From contig OY294046.1 in the NCBI GenBank assembly GCA_958510825.1, positions 72,859,808 through 72,923,807 of the forward strand: a stretch of 64,000 nt of DNA, given 5' to 3'. Of this stretch, positions 21,491-31,354 are shown in pieces. Source of the stretch: Brachypterus glaber. Lineage: Eukaryota > Arthropoda > Insecta > Coleoptera > Kateretidae. The stretch's first letter is position 1; the number at the start of each line of letters is the position of its first letter. The notes under the pieces are model-generated. The model did no database searches, was not told the origin of the DNA, and worked only from the letters and a program-made list of their open reading frames with translations. The translations under genes were made by a program, and so were the position numbers.

Positions 21491-21806
21491 CCGAGTGTTT
21501 ATCACAAATAACCCTAAATAAATTTCAAGAAGCATCCTGTAGGAAATATTATTATTATTGTTCATCGGATAGATTATTTTTGTTATTTTTTTTTTAATGA
21601 GAATTAATAGCGTGACAAAAATATTTAGGGGGTGGCCAGCGTGACAAAGTGTGTTAAAATGGGGTCGAAAATGGACAAAAATAGCGTAACATATATCGTT
21701 GCCTTGCATACAAAGGGGCGTATCTCAAAAATCTGTATTTTACAGGAAAAACATTTTAAAATTATTATTATAATATTTCAGTTGTTTCCCAGTTTTCAAA
21801 AAATTA

Positions 21807-22653
21807 AAGAGTGATCAGTAACTGCCAAAATTTAAGAGGTGATTCTACATCTAAAAATATGAAAAAAAGTTTTTATAAAGGTTGGTCCGGAAATGAGCCC
21901 TAATAAGGGAGCTACTGCCCTTCGAAGATGACAAATTGAATGGGGAACAAAAAAAAGCATCAATAAAATTTTAATGCTGCAGAGTGATTCTTCATTTAAA
22001 ACTGAGCAAAAAATTATTCTTCACCAAAACATTTAAATTTAATATTAAAGGAGTAATAGCCTTTTAAAAAGTATCTAACGTTTTTGGTGGCACAAAATTT
22101 TATTTCCTCTTAATTATATCTTTTTTTTTTTGAAAACGGTTGCTCCTTCAGTGTTACACTATATGACATTTTTTATCCATTCTGGAAAACTGTCCATTTT
22201 TAATGTTACGCTTCTTATAGTGAAGTTATAATATATACAATAAAATAAGGGATTATCTGATTATATGTTTCCCTTATTTTATTTTTTTGACATTTTTTAT
22301 GTATTTTTACTCAAGGAATCCATATTTTTTACAAAAAAGTACACATAAAAAAGTTTGGGCCAAAATTGTGTTAAGCCTAATACTTTTTTCCGTCTAGGGA
22401 CGTATCTGGATAAATTAAAAAAATAATTTAACATTGACTTATTTTCCTTATTAATACTAGTATACATGCAAAAGCTCGTCGCTTTAGCTTAAAAGATAGC
22501 AGAGTTATTAATTAAAAACCTTATTTTTATTAAAATTTTAAAGGGCCCTAGCTCCCTTAGGGCTCATTTGCGGAACTTATAGGAACTTTTTTTGATATTT
22601 ATGGATGCAGAATCACCTCTTAAATTTTGGCATGGCAGTTATTGATCACCCTG
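21807..22653 (+). mobile_element. MITE (GGGTGATC ends), copy 1
   Basis: The ends GAGTGATCAGTAACTGCC and GGCAGTTATTGATCACCCTG are inverted; TA follows the right end (22654-22655). Subterminal AATTTAAGAGGTGATTCTAC pairs with its complement near the other end. Same element as 42088-42820, but with 124 extra bp at 22177-22300. No transposase. Confidence 0.75.
22177..22300. mobile_element. Small insertion inside the MITE
   Basis: It is absent from the copy at 42088-42820 and bounded by a 12-bp direct repeat GACATTTTTTAT (22165-22176, 22289-22300). It contains AAATAAGGGA and TCCCTTATTTT as a short inverted pair. It is either a short mobile insert or sequence lost by recombination from copy 2. Confidence 0.55.
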
Positions 22654-22733
22654 TATTTAAGATAAGGCCCTTTGTATGCAAGGCGACGATATATAATGGA
22701 TTGCTCCTAATATCAAACAAAAATAAATGGATT

Positions 22734-22840
22734 AGGGGCTGTCCATATATTACGTAACGTGCCTAGGGGGGGGGGGGGGGTCAGAGAAATTGTTACAGGG
22801 GGGAGGGGGGGTCTAGGTAAACGTTACGTAATTTAATAAA
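22734..22840. mobile_element. Harbinger-like MITE remnant with G runs
   Basis: TTA is followed by GGGGCTGTCCATATATTACG, then two G runs, and it closes near AACGTTACGTAA. It resembles 53598-53710 and the complete element at 44736-44887. Confidence 0.5.
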
Positions 22841-23860
22841 TTTAATGTTTCATTCTTGGCAGATGTATTTTTATTTCAACCTAAATTACTATTAAGTGGC
22901 CCATAATTCCCTTTTTCACACAAAAATTGACGAAACTATGCATATTTAAATAATATTGTAATCAGTAAAAAAACTGTTGACATTGATATTAAAAAAAAAT
23001 CTTACGGCCCTGTTCTTGCCTGATCTTGCCGATGAATCATCGGCGATGATACATTTTTGCGCGGAATGTGTACTCACAGAACACCAATGTGTGTACTATT
23101 TTGTGTACCTGTGCATAAACAATATACGTGTTATATGTGACACTCAGTGTTAAAAGAGGTACCTAGTATTTTTTCCCTGTGTGATATTGATTATGAATAT
23201 TTTTTTAAAGTTTGAGTGATTTTTTCGTGTAATTTTTTTTAAGGTTATGTTATACTATATTTTAGGTTCATGTTTGTTTTGTCGAGAAAAACGAATCAAT
23301 AGTGAGAATACAGTTAAATTTATTGCGAAACAAAATTTTTATATTGTTACGCGGGGGGTGTTGGTAAATATGCCCCTTGGACAGCCCCTTACTGTGAATT
23401 TTGATAAAATAAATAATTATAATTATATACTTATAAGTAATGAACTTGATCAAATGAAAGCTAAAGAATAAAATAATACAAAACTCATTTTGAATCAATA
23501 TAACTTTCCTCAGAATTTAAATATTCTTCTAAAACCAATTGGTTTACATTTATTTTTTATGCGTCTGGATCTTTTTTCCTGTAGAATATAAAATATTTAA
23601 TTTTGTGTTTCCAATAAATCGTGGTAAAAATATTCGAGGCCTTTGATAAAGTGTCAAATTATTCACGAGGCGCAATATACACCCTCCTTTAGCAGGTTTT
23701 ATTATATTAACTGCATTTATCTGGTGCCTGTTTCAAATTAACCCTGTGTCAACTACCCCATCTGTCATACAAACTGCCTAAAGGACTGCCCCTCTTTTAG
23801 CGTCATTATCTGCGCCAGTTTTGTTCCGACATAACATACAGTTCTATGTATCTTTTTATT
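22841..23860. other. Non-coding; small unassigned frame
   Basis: A 74-codon plus frame (23247-23471) starts after a TTTTAAGG stretch, but no domain is recognised and the opposite strand is open too. It is left unassigned. Confidence 0.35.
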
Positions 23861-24056
23861 CGATTGATTCTAAAAGCTACACTTTTTGTTTATGTTTTTC
23901 GGGCGAAAAGTTGGACTTTGTGGCCCTAGGGCCAAAAAGTGTTTTTGGTCCGCTAACTAAAACTTGTTATTATCAAGCTTTTTTAAATAAGATACTTTAC
24001 CTTTATTGGAATATTATTAAAGAAATATGACATTTTTTTCACTTATGGTCTTGACA
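23861..24056 (+). repeat. Repeat R5, copy 1 left part
   Basis: It matches the inverse copy ending near 37320-37500, including TTTGTGGCCCTAGGGCCAAA and TTCGGGCGAAAAGTT. It continues across transposon C at 25093-25420. Confidence 0.7.
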
Positions 24057-24058
24057 TA

Positions 24059-25090
24059 CACAGAAAAAAGGTTATCTTGGCAGAAGATAATAAATTATCT
24101 TGGATTTATATTATCTTAAATCGAGGTAATAATCTTCTTTTAAGATCATGTATCCTCGGTTTAAGATTATCTGTGACTTTGGTATTCTTTAATTATTCTC
24201 TTGGTAGAAAAATCCTTGTGTCAAGGATTTTTTCCTTAAATGCATGACATTTAAAATAGTAACAGAGAATCAAGAGTTATTGTCTTGACTGAAAGCCCCT
24301 GTTGTCTTATGGTAAAGAGCCGGCTGGCTGGCAGACAATTTGCGCAGTAGTTCAAGATATGCGCGGGAGAAAAGTTAGGTTTGTTTTTTTTGCCGTTAGT
24401 TGTCTTTAATTAAAGGTTTGGAGATTTCATCTGCTTTAAAATGGATGAATTTGTATCTGTTACCCTAAAACGATGGGGATTCTCAAATTTACTTAAAAAA
24501 TTCACGGGTAAGTAGCATTGAATAATTTATACCTATAAGCGCCATTTTGCAATGGCGTTACAACAAGTTTTTTTTCAAAAACAAGTGCTTTTTCCAACGA
24601 CCACCTATGAAACCAAATTTCACACAATTAACAGAGTAAGACAGTATCATATTTCATAGGCGTGTGAAATAATATTATACATGTGTGGGAATTTTTTTCA
24701 AAATATTTTCCATTCTATTAACCCTGGAACCTGACTGTGGGGTCAATATGATCTTGAATCAAGAGAATCATAATCTTAAATCAAGGTTATATTTATCTTC
24801 ATTCAAGATTATATTATCTTAAACCAAGACTTGGTGTAAGATAATATGATCTTGGATAAAGATAATATTATCTTAAATCAAGATAATTACATACTTGGTT
24901 TAAGATAATATGATCTTAAATAAATGGTTTGTGGCTTTGATTTAAGGAAATGTCCTTAAATCTAGGACCTCAAATGCCAAGATCACGGAGGACTTGATCC
25001 AAGACAGTTATGGCGTTGAACATATCAAAAGCCAAGGCGGCCTTGGTTCAAGATCGTTTTTCTTTGATTCAAGATATCCTTTTTTCTGTG
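24059..25090. mobile_element. Motif-rich transposon C (ATCTTAAATCAAGAT motif)
   Basis: The ends CACAGAAAAAAGG and CCTTTTTTCTGTG are perfect inverted repeats with TA on both sides (24057-24058, 25091-25092). The inverse copy of the host repeat at 36370-36410 lacks the insert. More than fifteen words like ATCTTAAATCAAGAT or its variants fill 24075-24200 and 24745-25080 in both orientations. The middle holds a short exon-like frame (24441-24515). Confidence 0.85.
24441..24515 (+). CDS. Possible first-exon remnant inside transposon C
   Basis: The 24-codon frame encodes a peptide beginning MDEFVSVTLKRWGFSNLLKK. Its last codons overlap a good 5' splice-site sequence, G|GTAAGT, at 24507-24513. The peptide recalls the first helices of SAM-type domains, where a W-G and a hydrophobic L-x-x-L-x-x-F spacing are common. 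That link is only suggestive. In an element that otherwise lacks genes, this could be the first exon of the autonomous parent's protein or a captured host exon. Confidence 0.3.
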   Translation: MDEFVSVTLKRWGFSNLLKKFTGK

Positions 25091-25092
25091 TA

Positions 25093-25420
25093 TATGTTCT
25101 TTTTGACAAGATGCAGGTATTGTAATCATTTTATATAAATAAAACTTTCTTCTAAAACATGATTGACTAGATTCATTCAATAAAATAAATCACAAACACA
25201 AAATTTCAACTAAAATCAATTTCAATATTTATAAAATTTAAATATAATTATAAAGTGGTTTCAGAAGTATTAATATTTTCATAACAAACACATTGTAAAA
25301 AAAATTAATCGAAACACTAAGCTAATTTGAAAATGAAACCGCAGACAGAAGAAACGATTCATTTGTTTTTTTAGCGATTTGATTGGATAGCGATCTGTCA
25401 TGGATAACTAGATATCTAAT
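25093..25420 (+). repeat. Repeat R5, copy 1 right part
   Basis: TGTTCTTTTTGACAAGATGC and later ATTTGAAAATGAAACCG have inverse counterparts at 36390-36410 and 36140-36160. This is the continuation of the repeat split by transposon C. Confidence 0.65.
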
Positions 25421-26410
25421 AATACAGCAAATATAAATATTGTTACAATTTAAAATTAAACATGTACCAACACAGCACAGAATATTCTATGAATATTCTG
25501 AAAAGGTGCTAATATACTTCTTGTAGAATATTCTTCGAGAATATTTATAGAACATAACGTTGGCTTAGGTATTTCTTATTTTTTACTTTTTAGAGACATA
25601 GAAGTCGGTTCATTTTTTTTTGCTAGAAGTTTTTAATTTTTACTTTTTAGAGACACAGAACTTGTAGATTTGTAACGTCATCTAAGCTAAATTATAATTG
25701 TCCTTCATCTCAGCAAGCTGCTGACGCCACAACTCACTGTTAGTGCGTTTTGACGTCATTATCCTAAAGATAAATTTCTAAAAAATAAAAGTATAATATT
25801 TTTGTTTCAGCGTCCAAAGGTCCAACTAACCTTATTTTAAACGAAATACTAAAGAAAATCTTGTTAAACTTTAAGCGTTAAGTAATAATAATAACGCTTT
25901 ATGGTAAAATTACAAAATTTATCATTTTCTCTTGGTATTTTAATATTACAGGTCCAGAAAATCATGTTTAGCGGCATTTAAAAGATTTTTACTGTGCCGT
26001 AATATTTGAGTGACCCCTTAATCAAGTTATCCGGCTTATCCGAGTTATCCGATATTTCTCTAAAAATTTGGTAGGTAGTTGAACCAAATTAAGCCATTTT
26101 TAAGTGAAATTGCGTTGAAATTATTATATCTATCTTAATTGTCCAGCTTACCCGGCATTATCCGAGCGTCAATTTAAAACGGGACCACCTCATGAATGCC
26201 CTCTAAAAGTTTCATTAAATTCCGTTCATTCGTTCCAAAGTTATGCGGGAATAAACATAAAAAAAACAGTCACACGTCGAACCTCCTCCTTTTTGGAAGT
26301 CGGTTAAAAAGTCCATAATTGAAAGGAAACGATTAAAAGTTTTTAATAAAAAATCTTCTAGTGATTGTGATTTTTATTTTATCAAAAATAAAATGAAAAT
26401 AAATTATTTT
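25421..26410. other. Non-coding, dispersed repeat debris
   Basis: AGAATATTCTATGAATATTC-type words near 25480-25550 form short inverted repeats. A stretch near 26200-26310 ending CTTTTTGGAAGTCGGTTAAA looks like a widespread repeat terminus. No gene. Confidence 0.35.
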
Positions 26411-26413
26411 TTT

Positions 26414-26731
26414 TTAACAATCTCTCTTATCTTTAACTGGTCCATCAAGTGATTCAAATGTCTCTCCAGCTGATTCTTCTAAAGATCCATTTGACCCTCC
26501 ATTTTGACCAGCAGATCCTTCAGATAATGCACCAAAATCTTCAGATGCCATTTCACCTTCTGCTTCTTTAGGAGGAAATTTTAAATCTTTGAATTGTTTA
26601 CCACAGTTTATGCTATCAAATATTTGATCACACGCCTTTTCAAATACGGTTTCAAATAAAAAGGTTAAACTAACTGACGCGAGAACAAAAGTTGAAGTTT
26701 TTTTAAATATGTATTTGTAAACTAAATCCAT
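26414..26731 (-). CDS. Cytochrome bc1 complex subunit 9-like (oxen/UQCR10 family), C-terminally extended
   Basis: The 105-residue product matches the small single-helix subunit of mitochondrial complex III (QCR9/UQCR10; oxen in Drosophila). Family traits: YKYIFKKTSTF at residues 5-15, one hydrophobic helix at about 14-31, FE-x-x-CDQIFDSIN at about 30-43, and GK-x-FKDLK at about 44-51. The usual protein is 55-65 residues. Here an acidic, Gly/Ser/Glu-rich tail of about 50 residues follows, which is not typical of the family. The gene is intronless and the start is the only suitable Met. Upstream DNA is repeated further out (see 27650-27930). It could be a diverged, perhaps tissue-specific, paralogue or a retrocopy that gained a new end. 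The frame is intact, so I favour a functional or recently functional gene. Confidence 0.75.
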   Translation of the reverse strand: MDLVYKYIFKKTSTFVLASVSLTFLFETVFEKACDQIFDSINCGKQFKDLKFPPKEAEGEMASEDFGALSEGSAGQNGGSNGSLEESAGETFESLDGPVKDKRDC

Positions 26732-26759
26732 GTTCTTTATATCTAAATTTTAGCTTTTC

Positions 26760-26866
26760 GTGCTTAAATGTCAAAGCTCTGTTTCTCTGTCAACTGTCAA
26801 CTAAATTTATTTTCAAAGCTTACTTATTTATTATAAAGTTATTAATTTATTTTTCGCAAATTCTAG
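26760..26866 (-). promoter_or_regulatory. Upstream region of the oxen-like gene, repeat unit a
   Basis: TCTCTGTCAACTGTCAACTA lies just upstream of the start on the minus strand. The same series of words recurs in units b (27665-27785) and c (27815-27930). Position suggests 5' UTR or promoter; the function is inferred. Confidence 0.45.
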
Positions 26867-26876
26867 AATTCTTTAC

Positions 26877-27626
26877 GATTCACTCACCGCAGTAATGAGA
26901 AGAATCCAGCGCACTGATTTTCTTATTTTTGTTTTGAAGTATGCCAAATATTATTTTAAGGTTATGTAAAATTCTTTTGCAGAATTTTACAAAAATATCT
27001 ACTTTTTTCTTTGCGAGCTAACAGTTTTTTTTAATTGGCTAAAAGTACTCGCTTTTAGTAGAATTTTCGTAAAAAAAAATTGCGGAATATTCATTAATAA
27101 ACATTTGATTCTTAAAATATATCGCCTTCTAAATTCTGAAATATCGTATCTGAAAAATGCCTCCCATTAAAAAAAAACCCAAACTACCAAACCAAACCAT
27201 TATTAACGTTAACCAACGCCTCCCATTAAAAAAAAAACACCAAACCTGCAAACTACCAAACCAAACCAAACCAAACCATTGTTAACGTAAACCAACGCCC
27301 CCATTAAAAAAATCAAATAAAAATTCGCGAGTATTTTAACAATCTTTTGCTATATATTCTAACAAAAAAAATGGATTTTCCGCACCTAATTATATTCAAG
27401 ACAGTAAGTTTGGACTTTTAATAAATAGTAATAAAACCAGAAATCAGTGCAAAAATATAGTTAATTTTTGTGGACCTGATGCGCACCGTAACCCCACTCA
27501 AATTAAACTATTTCATAAAACTACAACTGCCTAAACGGAAGCCACTTTTGACATCCGTCAAAACAAAAATAAGCAAACCAGTGCGCATGTGCTAGATTCT
27601 TCTCATTACTGCGGTGAGCGAATCGT
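26877..27626. mobile_element. Foldback element with about 10-bp target duplication (Mutator-like?)
   Basis: GATTCACTCACCGCAGTAAT on the left and its near-complement ATTACTGCGGTGAGCGAATC on the right are terminal repeats. Pairing continues through GAGAAGAATC and CAGCGCACTG. AATTCTTTAC occurs on both sides (26867-26876, 27627-27636). Length of target duplication and long arms fit a Mutator-like non-autonomous element. Inside, two or three 60-bp units contain CTACCAAACCAAACCATT and AACGTTAACCAACG. Confidence 0.7.
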
Positions 27627-27636
27627 AATTCTTTAC

Positions 27637-27930
27637 ACTAGACTGTTTAGGGTCACTCGATCTGTTGTTGCTTTTTCAAAGCTTTATTTCTCCATCAACT
27701 GTCAACTGAAGCTATTTCCAAAGGTTACTTAACTATTTTAAACTTATTTATCTAATTGTACAAATTCTAAAATTCGGTAAGCCATTTTATTTAGTGTCAC
27801 TTAATCGCTTGTTGCTTTGTCAAAGCTCTATTTCTCTGTCAACTGTCAACCAAAGTTATTTTCAAAGGTTACTTAATTATTTTAAAGTTATTTATTTAAT
27901 TTCTACAAATTTTAGTATTTTGTTACACAA
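27637..27930 (-). repeat. Two further copies (b, c) of the gene-upstream unit
   Basis: About 150-bp units share CAAAGCTCTATTTCTCTGTC, CAACTGTCAAC, CAAAGGTTACTTAA and TTATTTAATTTCTACAAATT. With unit a they make three direct copies upstream of the oxen-like gene, the first separated by the foldback element. The small plus-strand frames 27794-28165 run through these and a hairpin and are not called. Confidence 0.65.
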
Positions 27931-27984
27931 AATTTGTGTAGCTCTTTTATTTAGGATCACTTGTTGTTTTGTCTAGTTGATATG

Positions 27985-28145
27985 TTGTTTTGTTTTAGTG
28001 GTTGGCCGGATTGGGTGTTGGGTTGCGTTGCTGCTTTGTCTAGTGTGTATTAGTGTGTTTTGGTGGTTTTTCGGTTTGAGCTGGAAGTTCCAGAAACCCA
28101 ATCGACTAACCACCAAAACACTAGACAAAGTAACGATTGAAGAAG
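27985..28145. repeat. Inverted repeat, about 160 bp
   Basis: GCTTTGTCTAGTGTGTATTA with GTTTTGGTGGTT on the left pairs with AACCACCAAAACACTAGACA on the right. An outer pair TTAGTGGTTGG and CCAATCGACTAACCACC is also visible. Confidence 0.55.
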
Positions 28146-28519
28146 AATATTTTTTAGGTATTTAAAAATAGCGTTTTACAAAAAAACTAATTTATTTCTC
28201 AGCCATTCCATGATGGACGGACGCTACCATTCGTACAATATTTTATCAAATATTTAAAAAAAAGTCCCAAAAACTAAAACCGATATTAAAGCTAGTATGA
28301 AAAATAGAAAGAGGAGATGAGCTAAAATATATATAATAAATACAATAATTATCTGGCATTTATGGTTTACGAGATTTGATTTTTTAAACTTTGATGACGG
28401 ACGCTAAAAAAAATGTAACTGGAATAAATCAATTTTATGTTTGGCCCGAATATTAGCAAATTGGTTAAGGATTAAATTCAAACTTTATTATAGTATGATT
28501 GGCATTGGTACTAGATATA

Positions 28520-29236
28520 CAGAGCGGTCAAAAAGTCACCCCCCCCCTCTTAACTTTTGAACCAGTTGAGATATCGACTTCAAATTTGGAACTTTTAAAT
28601 AAGACAATTTAAACTATCTTTTAGCATATATTAAATACTTTCAGCTCTTAAAATGTGGTCAGGGGGGCATGGGGGCACATTTTTTTAAATGGAAAGGGGG
28701 GTCGTGTAATACATCATTTTAAATCTTATAAAATTCTCCATTTAACTCCATATTTTTAAATTTTAAAAAAATGGGTTTAAAATGGGGTTGAAAATGGGTA
28801 TTAATGTCAAAATTCCTCTAAAAAAAAAAAAATAATTTTTTAAAAATGCCTAAATTCATCATAAAAAATGTTAATTATACTTTTAAACTAATTTTAGTTG
28901 ACATAAATAAAAATTTATAAAAAAAAACTTAAAAAATCGAATGTTTTAGCACAAAAAATTGAAAAATCAAAAGCTTAAAAAACATTTTTAAAAAATTTAA
29001 AAATGTTAGTTTAAATAGAGAATTTTATAAGCTTTAAAATGATGTTATTACACGACCCCCCTTTCTATTTAAAAAAATGTCCCCCCATGCCCCCCTGCCC
29101 ACATTTTAAGAGCTGAAAATACAAATTTATGCTAAAAGATAGTTTAAGTTGTCTTATTTAAGAGTTCTAAATTTGAAGTCGATATCTCAACTCGTTTAAA
29201 TGTTAAAGGGGGGGGGTTGACTTTTGGACCGCACTG
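28520..29236. mobile_element. Foldback TA-target element, GAGCGGTC ends
   Basis: CAGAGCGGTCAAAAAGTCA on the left and TTGACTTTTGGACCGCACTG on the right are inverted ends with TA outside (28518-28519, 29237-29238). The arms extend more than 230 bp each and include C-rich and G-rich tracts (CACCCCCCCCC, GGGGGGGGG). A related tract (AAAGCTTATAAAATTCTC) lies inside the element at 40353-40715. Confidence 0.8.
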
Positions 29237-29518
29237 TATATTTTTTAATTTTAATTTATGTTTAGTTATCGCAAAAAAGTATATGAGAAAATTAAATGTG
29301 TGATGACCGACCCTACATCACGGACCCTACAAAATTTCCACCAACATTTTAATCTTTTATTTTCTAATTTAACTTAAAGAAACAAAAACAACGACTAAAA
29401 TTTGAATAAAAAAAATTAACAGTAAAATACAACACTACTTAAATACAACACATGAATTATAAATGGAATTTCTTGTTTAGACTGTAAGTTTTTTTCGTAA
29501 AAAAGTGTTTTTACTTCG

Positions 29519-30482
29519 TAAAAGGAGGGTATCGCATTTTGGGCTAAATCGCGTGCAACGATAAGACTTTACATGCTTATAGATACATAAAAAATAAATA
29601 CTTAGCCAAAATTGCAGCCCTTTTTACATCCCGGAACATACTTTAATTAATTATTTTCATTAAGAATTTTGACATATGCCAATGTACGATTTGGCAACAT
29701 TGCACGAAACGTCAAGTGTCAAATGTCATCTCGTCAAAATAAAAATAACTTTGCACATTAACTACTACAGTGGGGCCCAAGTGGGTCTGTGTTGTATTCA
29801 CTGCTCTTGACTATAATATTAACATATTTTGTTGTATTTTATTAGTTTTTACGGATTTAATATACTGTAATTCAATGTGTAATTAGGCTGGACTTATGTG
29901 ACTAGTTTCTTAAGTTTCAGTACGATTATGGAGTTATTTTTGAGGTATTAATACTATAATAACGCTGTAAGCATACAATTAGCTTCAACGGTAACCCAAA
30001 GCATGTAGTTCCATGGGACAGTGTTACCCAAGACAAGTAATTTAATCTGGCTTTCAACATGTTAAATTAGTTTATTTCCATGATATGATTTAAAACTAGA
30101 TTATGAAAAAGTTACACATAGGCTTTTATGTTTTAATATTAATTAAATATATTTAATTAAAAATAAATATATTTAGTTAATATTGCACAGTGTTTTTATT
30201 ATACATTCTACCTAAACATATTTATGTTGGTTTTGTAAACAAACAAAAAATATTGCTTTTTTCAGTATGATAGTCACATTTAGCGCAAGAATAATGCGAT
30301 GTTGTCGGGTTTACGATAACAGATAATTCCTGTGTTTTTAATTTGTTTTTTTCATTTTGTTCTTTATTCACAAACAACACAGTTTTTTATCATTTCTGTC
30401 CATCATTTTGCACTTTTTTAAACAAAAACATATTTTTCTTATTTAGCCCAAAACTCCTATTTAAAACGATACCCTTCTTTGA
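29519..30482. mobile_element. Candidate inverted-repeat element
   Basis: AAAGGAGGGTATCGCATTTT and GGGCTAAAT on the left face ATTTAGCCCAAAACTCC and CGATACCCTTCTTT on the right. Pairing is confined to the ends. No target duplication or coding frame was identified. Confidence 0.4.
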
Positions 30483-30795
30483 TTAATTTTGTTAGGGGCG
30501 TTTATGTTTATATAAAATATAATTATATTGGACTATTATTAAAAAATACTTAATTTTAAATTAGAAATGTAAAATATAGAGCTCAACAATTATATTTCAT
30601 AATAAAAGTATGGCATATAAACAATTTTAAATTTTGCACCTTGGTTTCAAATTGTATGGAATGGCTGTTCTAGGGGTGTGCATAATTTGGCGTTTATCTG
30701 GTCATAAACGAGGGACGTCTTAATCGTAAACTAAAAACCAATTAAACCGATATTAAACACCAAAATGCAGTTAATTAACTCCGGCACAAATATCT

Positions 30796-30949
30796 GTCTC
30801 CTTTGAAATCCTAGGATCCAAGGCGGCCGTGTCTAAGGGAACGGAGGTGGTCCTCTGGTGACGATGGTCGGGATATATATTCGCGTGGAGGCGGCATAAT
30901 CACGACGAGATTGCGGACCGATCCTGCAGAGCCACTGCGCCTGCTGCAC
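30796..30949 (-). CDS. Possible terminal coding exon, unknown gene
   Basis: A GC-rich island in AT-rich surroundings reads open on the minus strand for about 50 codons, ending in a TAG. The peptide includes MPPPREYISRPSSPEDHLRS and a basic RHGRLGS end. A plausible 3' splice site (pyrimidine-rich stretch, then GTGTTTTAG) precedes it near 30949. No family is recognised. Alternatively it could be part of a transposon. Confidence 0.35.
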
Positions 30950-31217
30950 CAAGCTAAAACACAGTTCTGGGTTTTAAAGAAAAGAAAACATCGTAAAAAA
31001 CTGGTATGGTATGGTATATAGAACATTTATAGTTTTTTATGGAAAAATTTCGGAAAATTTGATGATTTAACAAAAAATAAAAGGTAATTGTTCCGCGCAG
31101 GGTCCACCCGGGTCGTATCTAAGGCACTTACAGCGGGGGGCTGTGTAAACTACCATTTACCCTAATGGACCTGCATATCCCGTGGTCTAAGTAACATAAC
31201 CTCAATTTAATTCAAAC

Positions 31218-31349
31218 TTAATTTTAACGCCATTGTCGAAATTTCCCTGTTGGGATCGCATATGTTTTGTATCACGTCTCCCAAATTAGACTTGACCAGC
31301 AAATACGTTCTTTCGGGCCTTGGTAAACAATTTTTTTTCAGAAAACTGA
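31218..31349 (-). CDS. Possible coding exon, unknown gene
   Basis: A minus-strand frame of about 43 codons contains LPRPERTYLLVKSNLGDVIQ and NICDPNREISTMAL before a TAA. The amino-acid mix looks like real protein. Its 5' edge is preceded by ATTATCAG, a possible splice acceptor. The first ~60 bp of this exon with the acceptor are duplicated in the minisatellite at 32502-32570. No family recognised. Confidence 0.35.
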
Positions 31350-31354
31350 TAATT

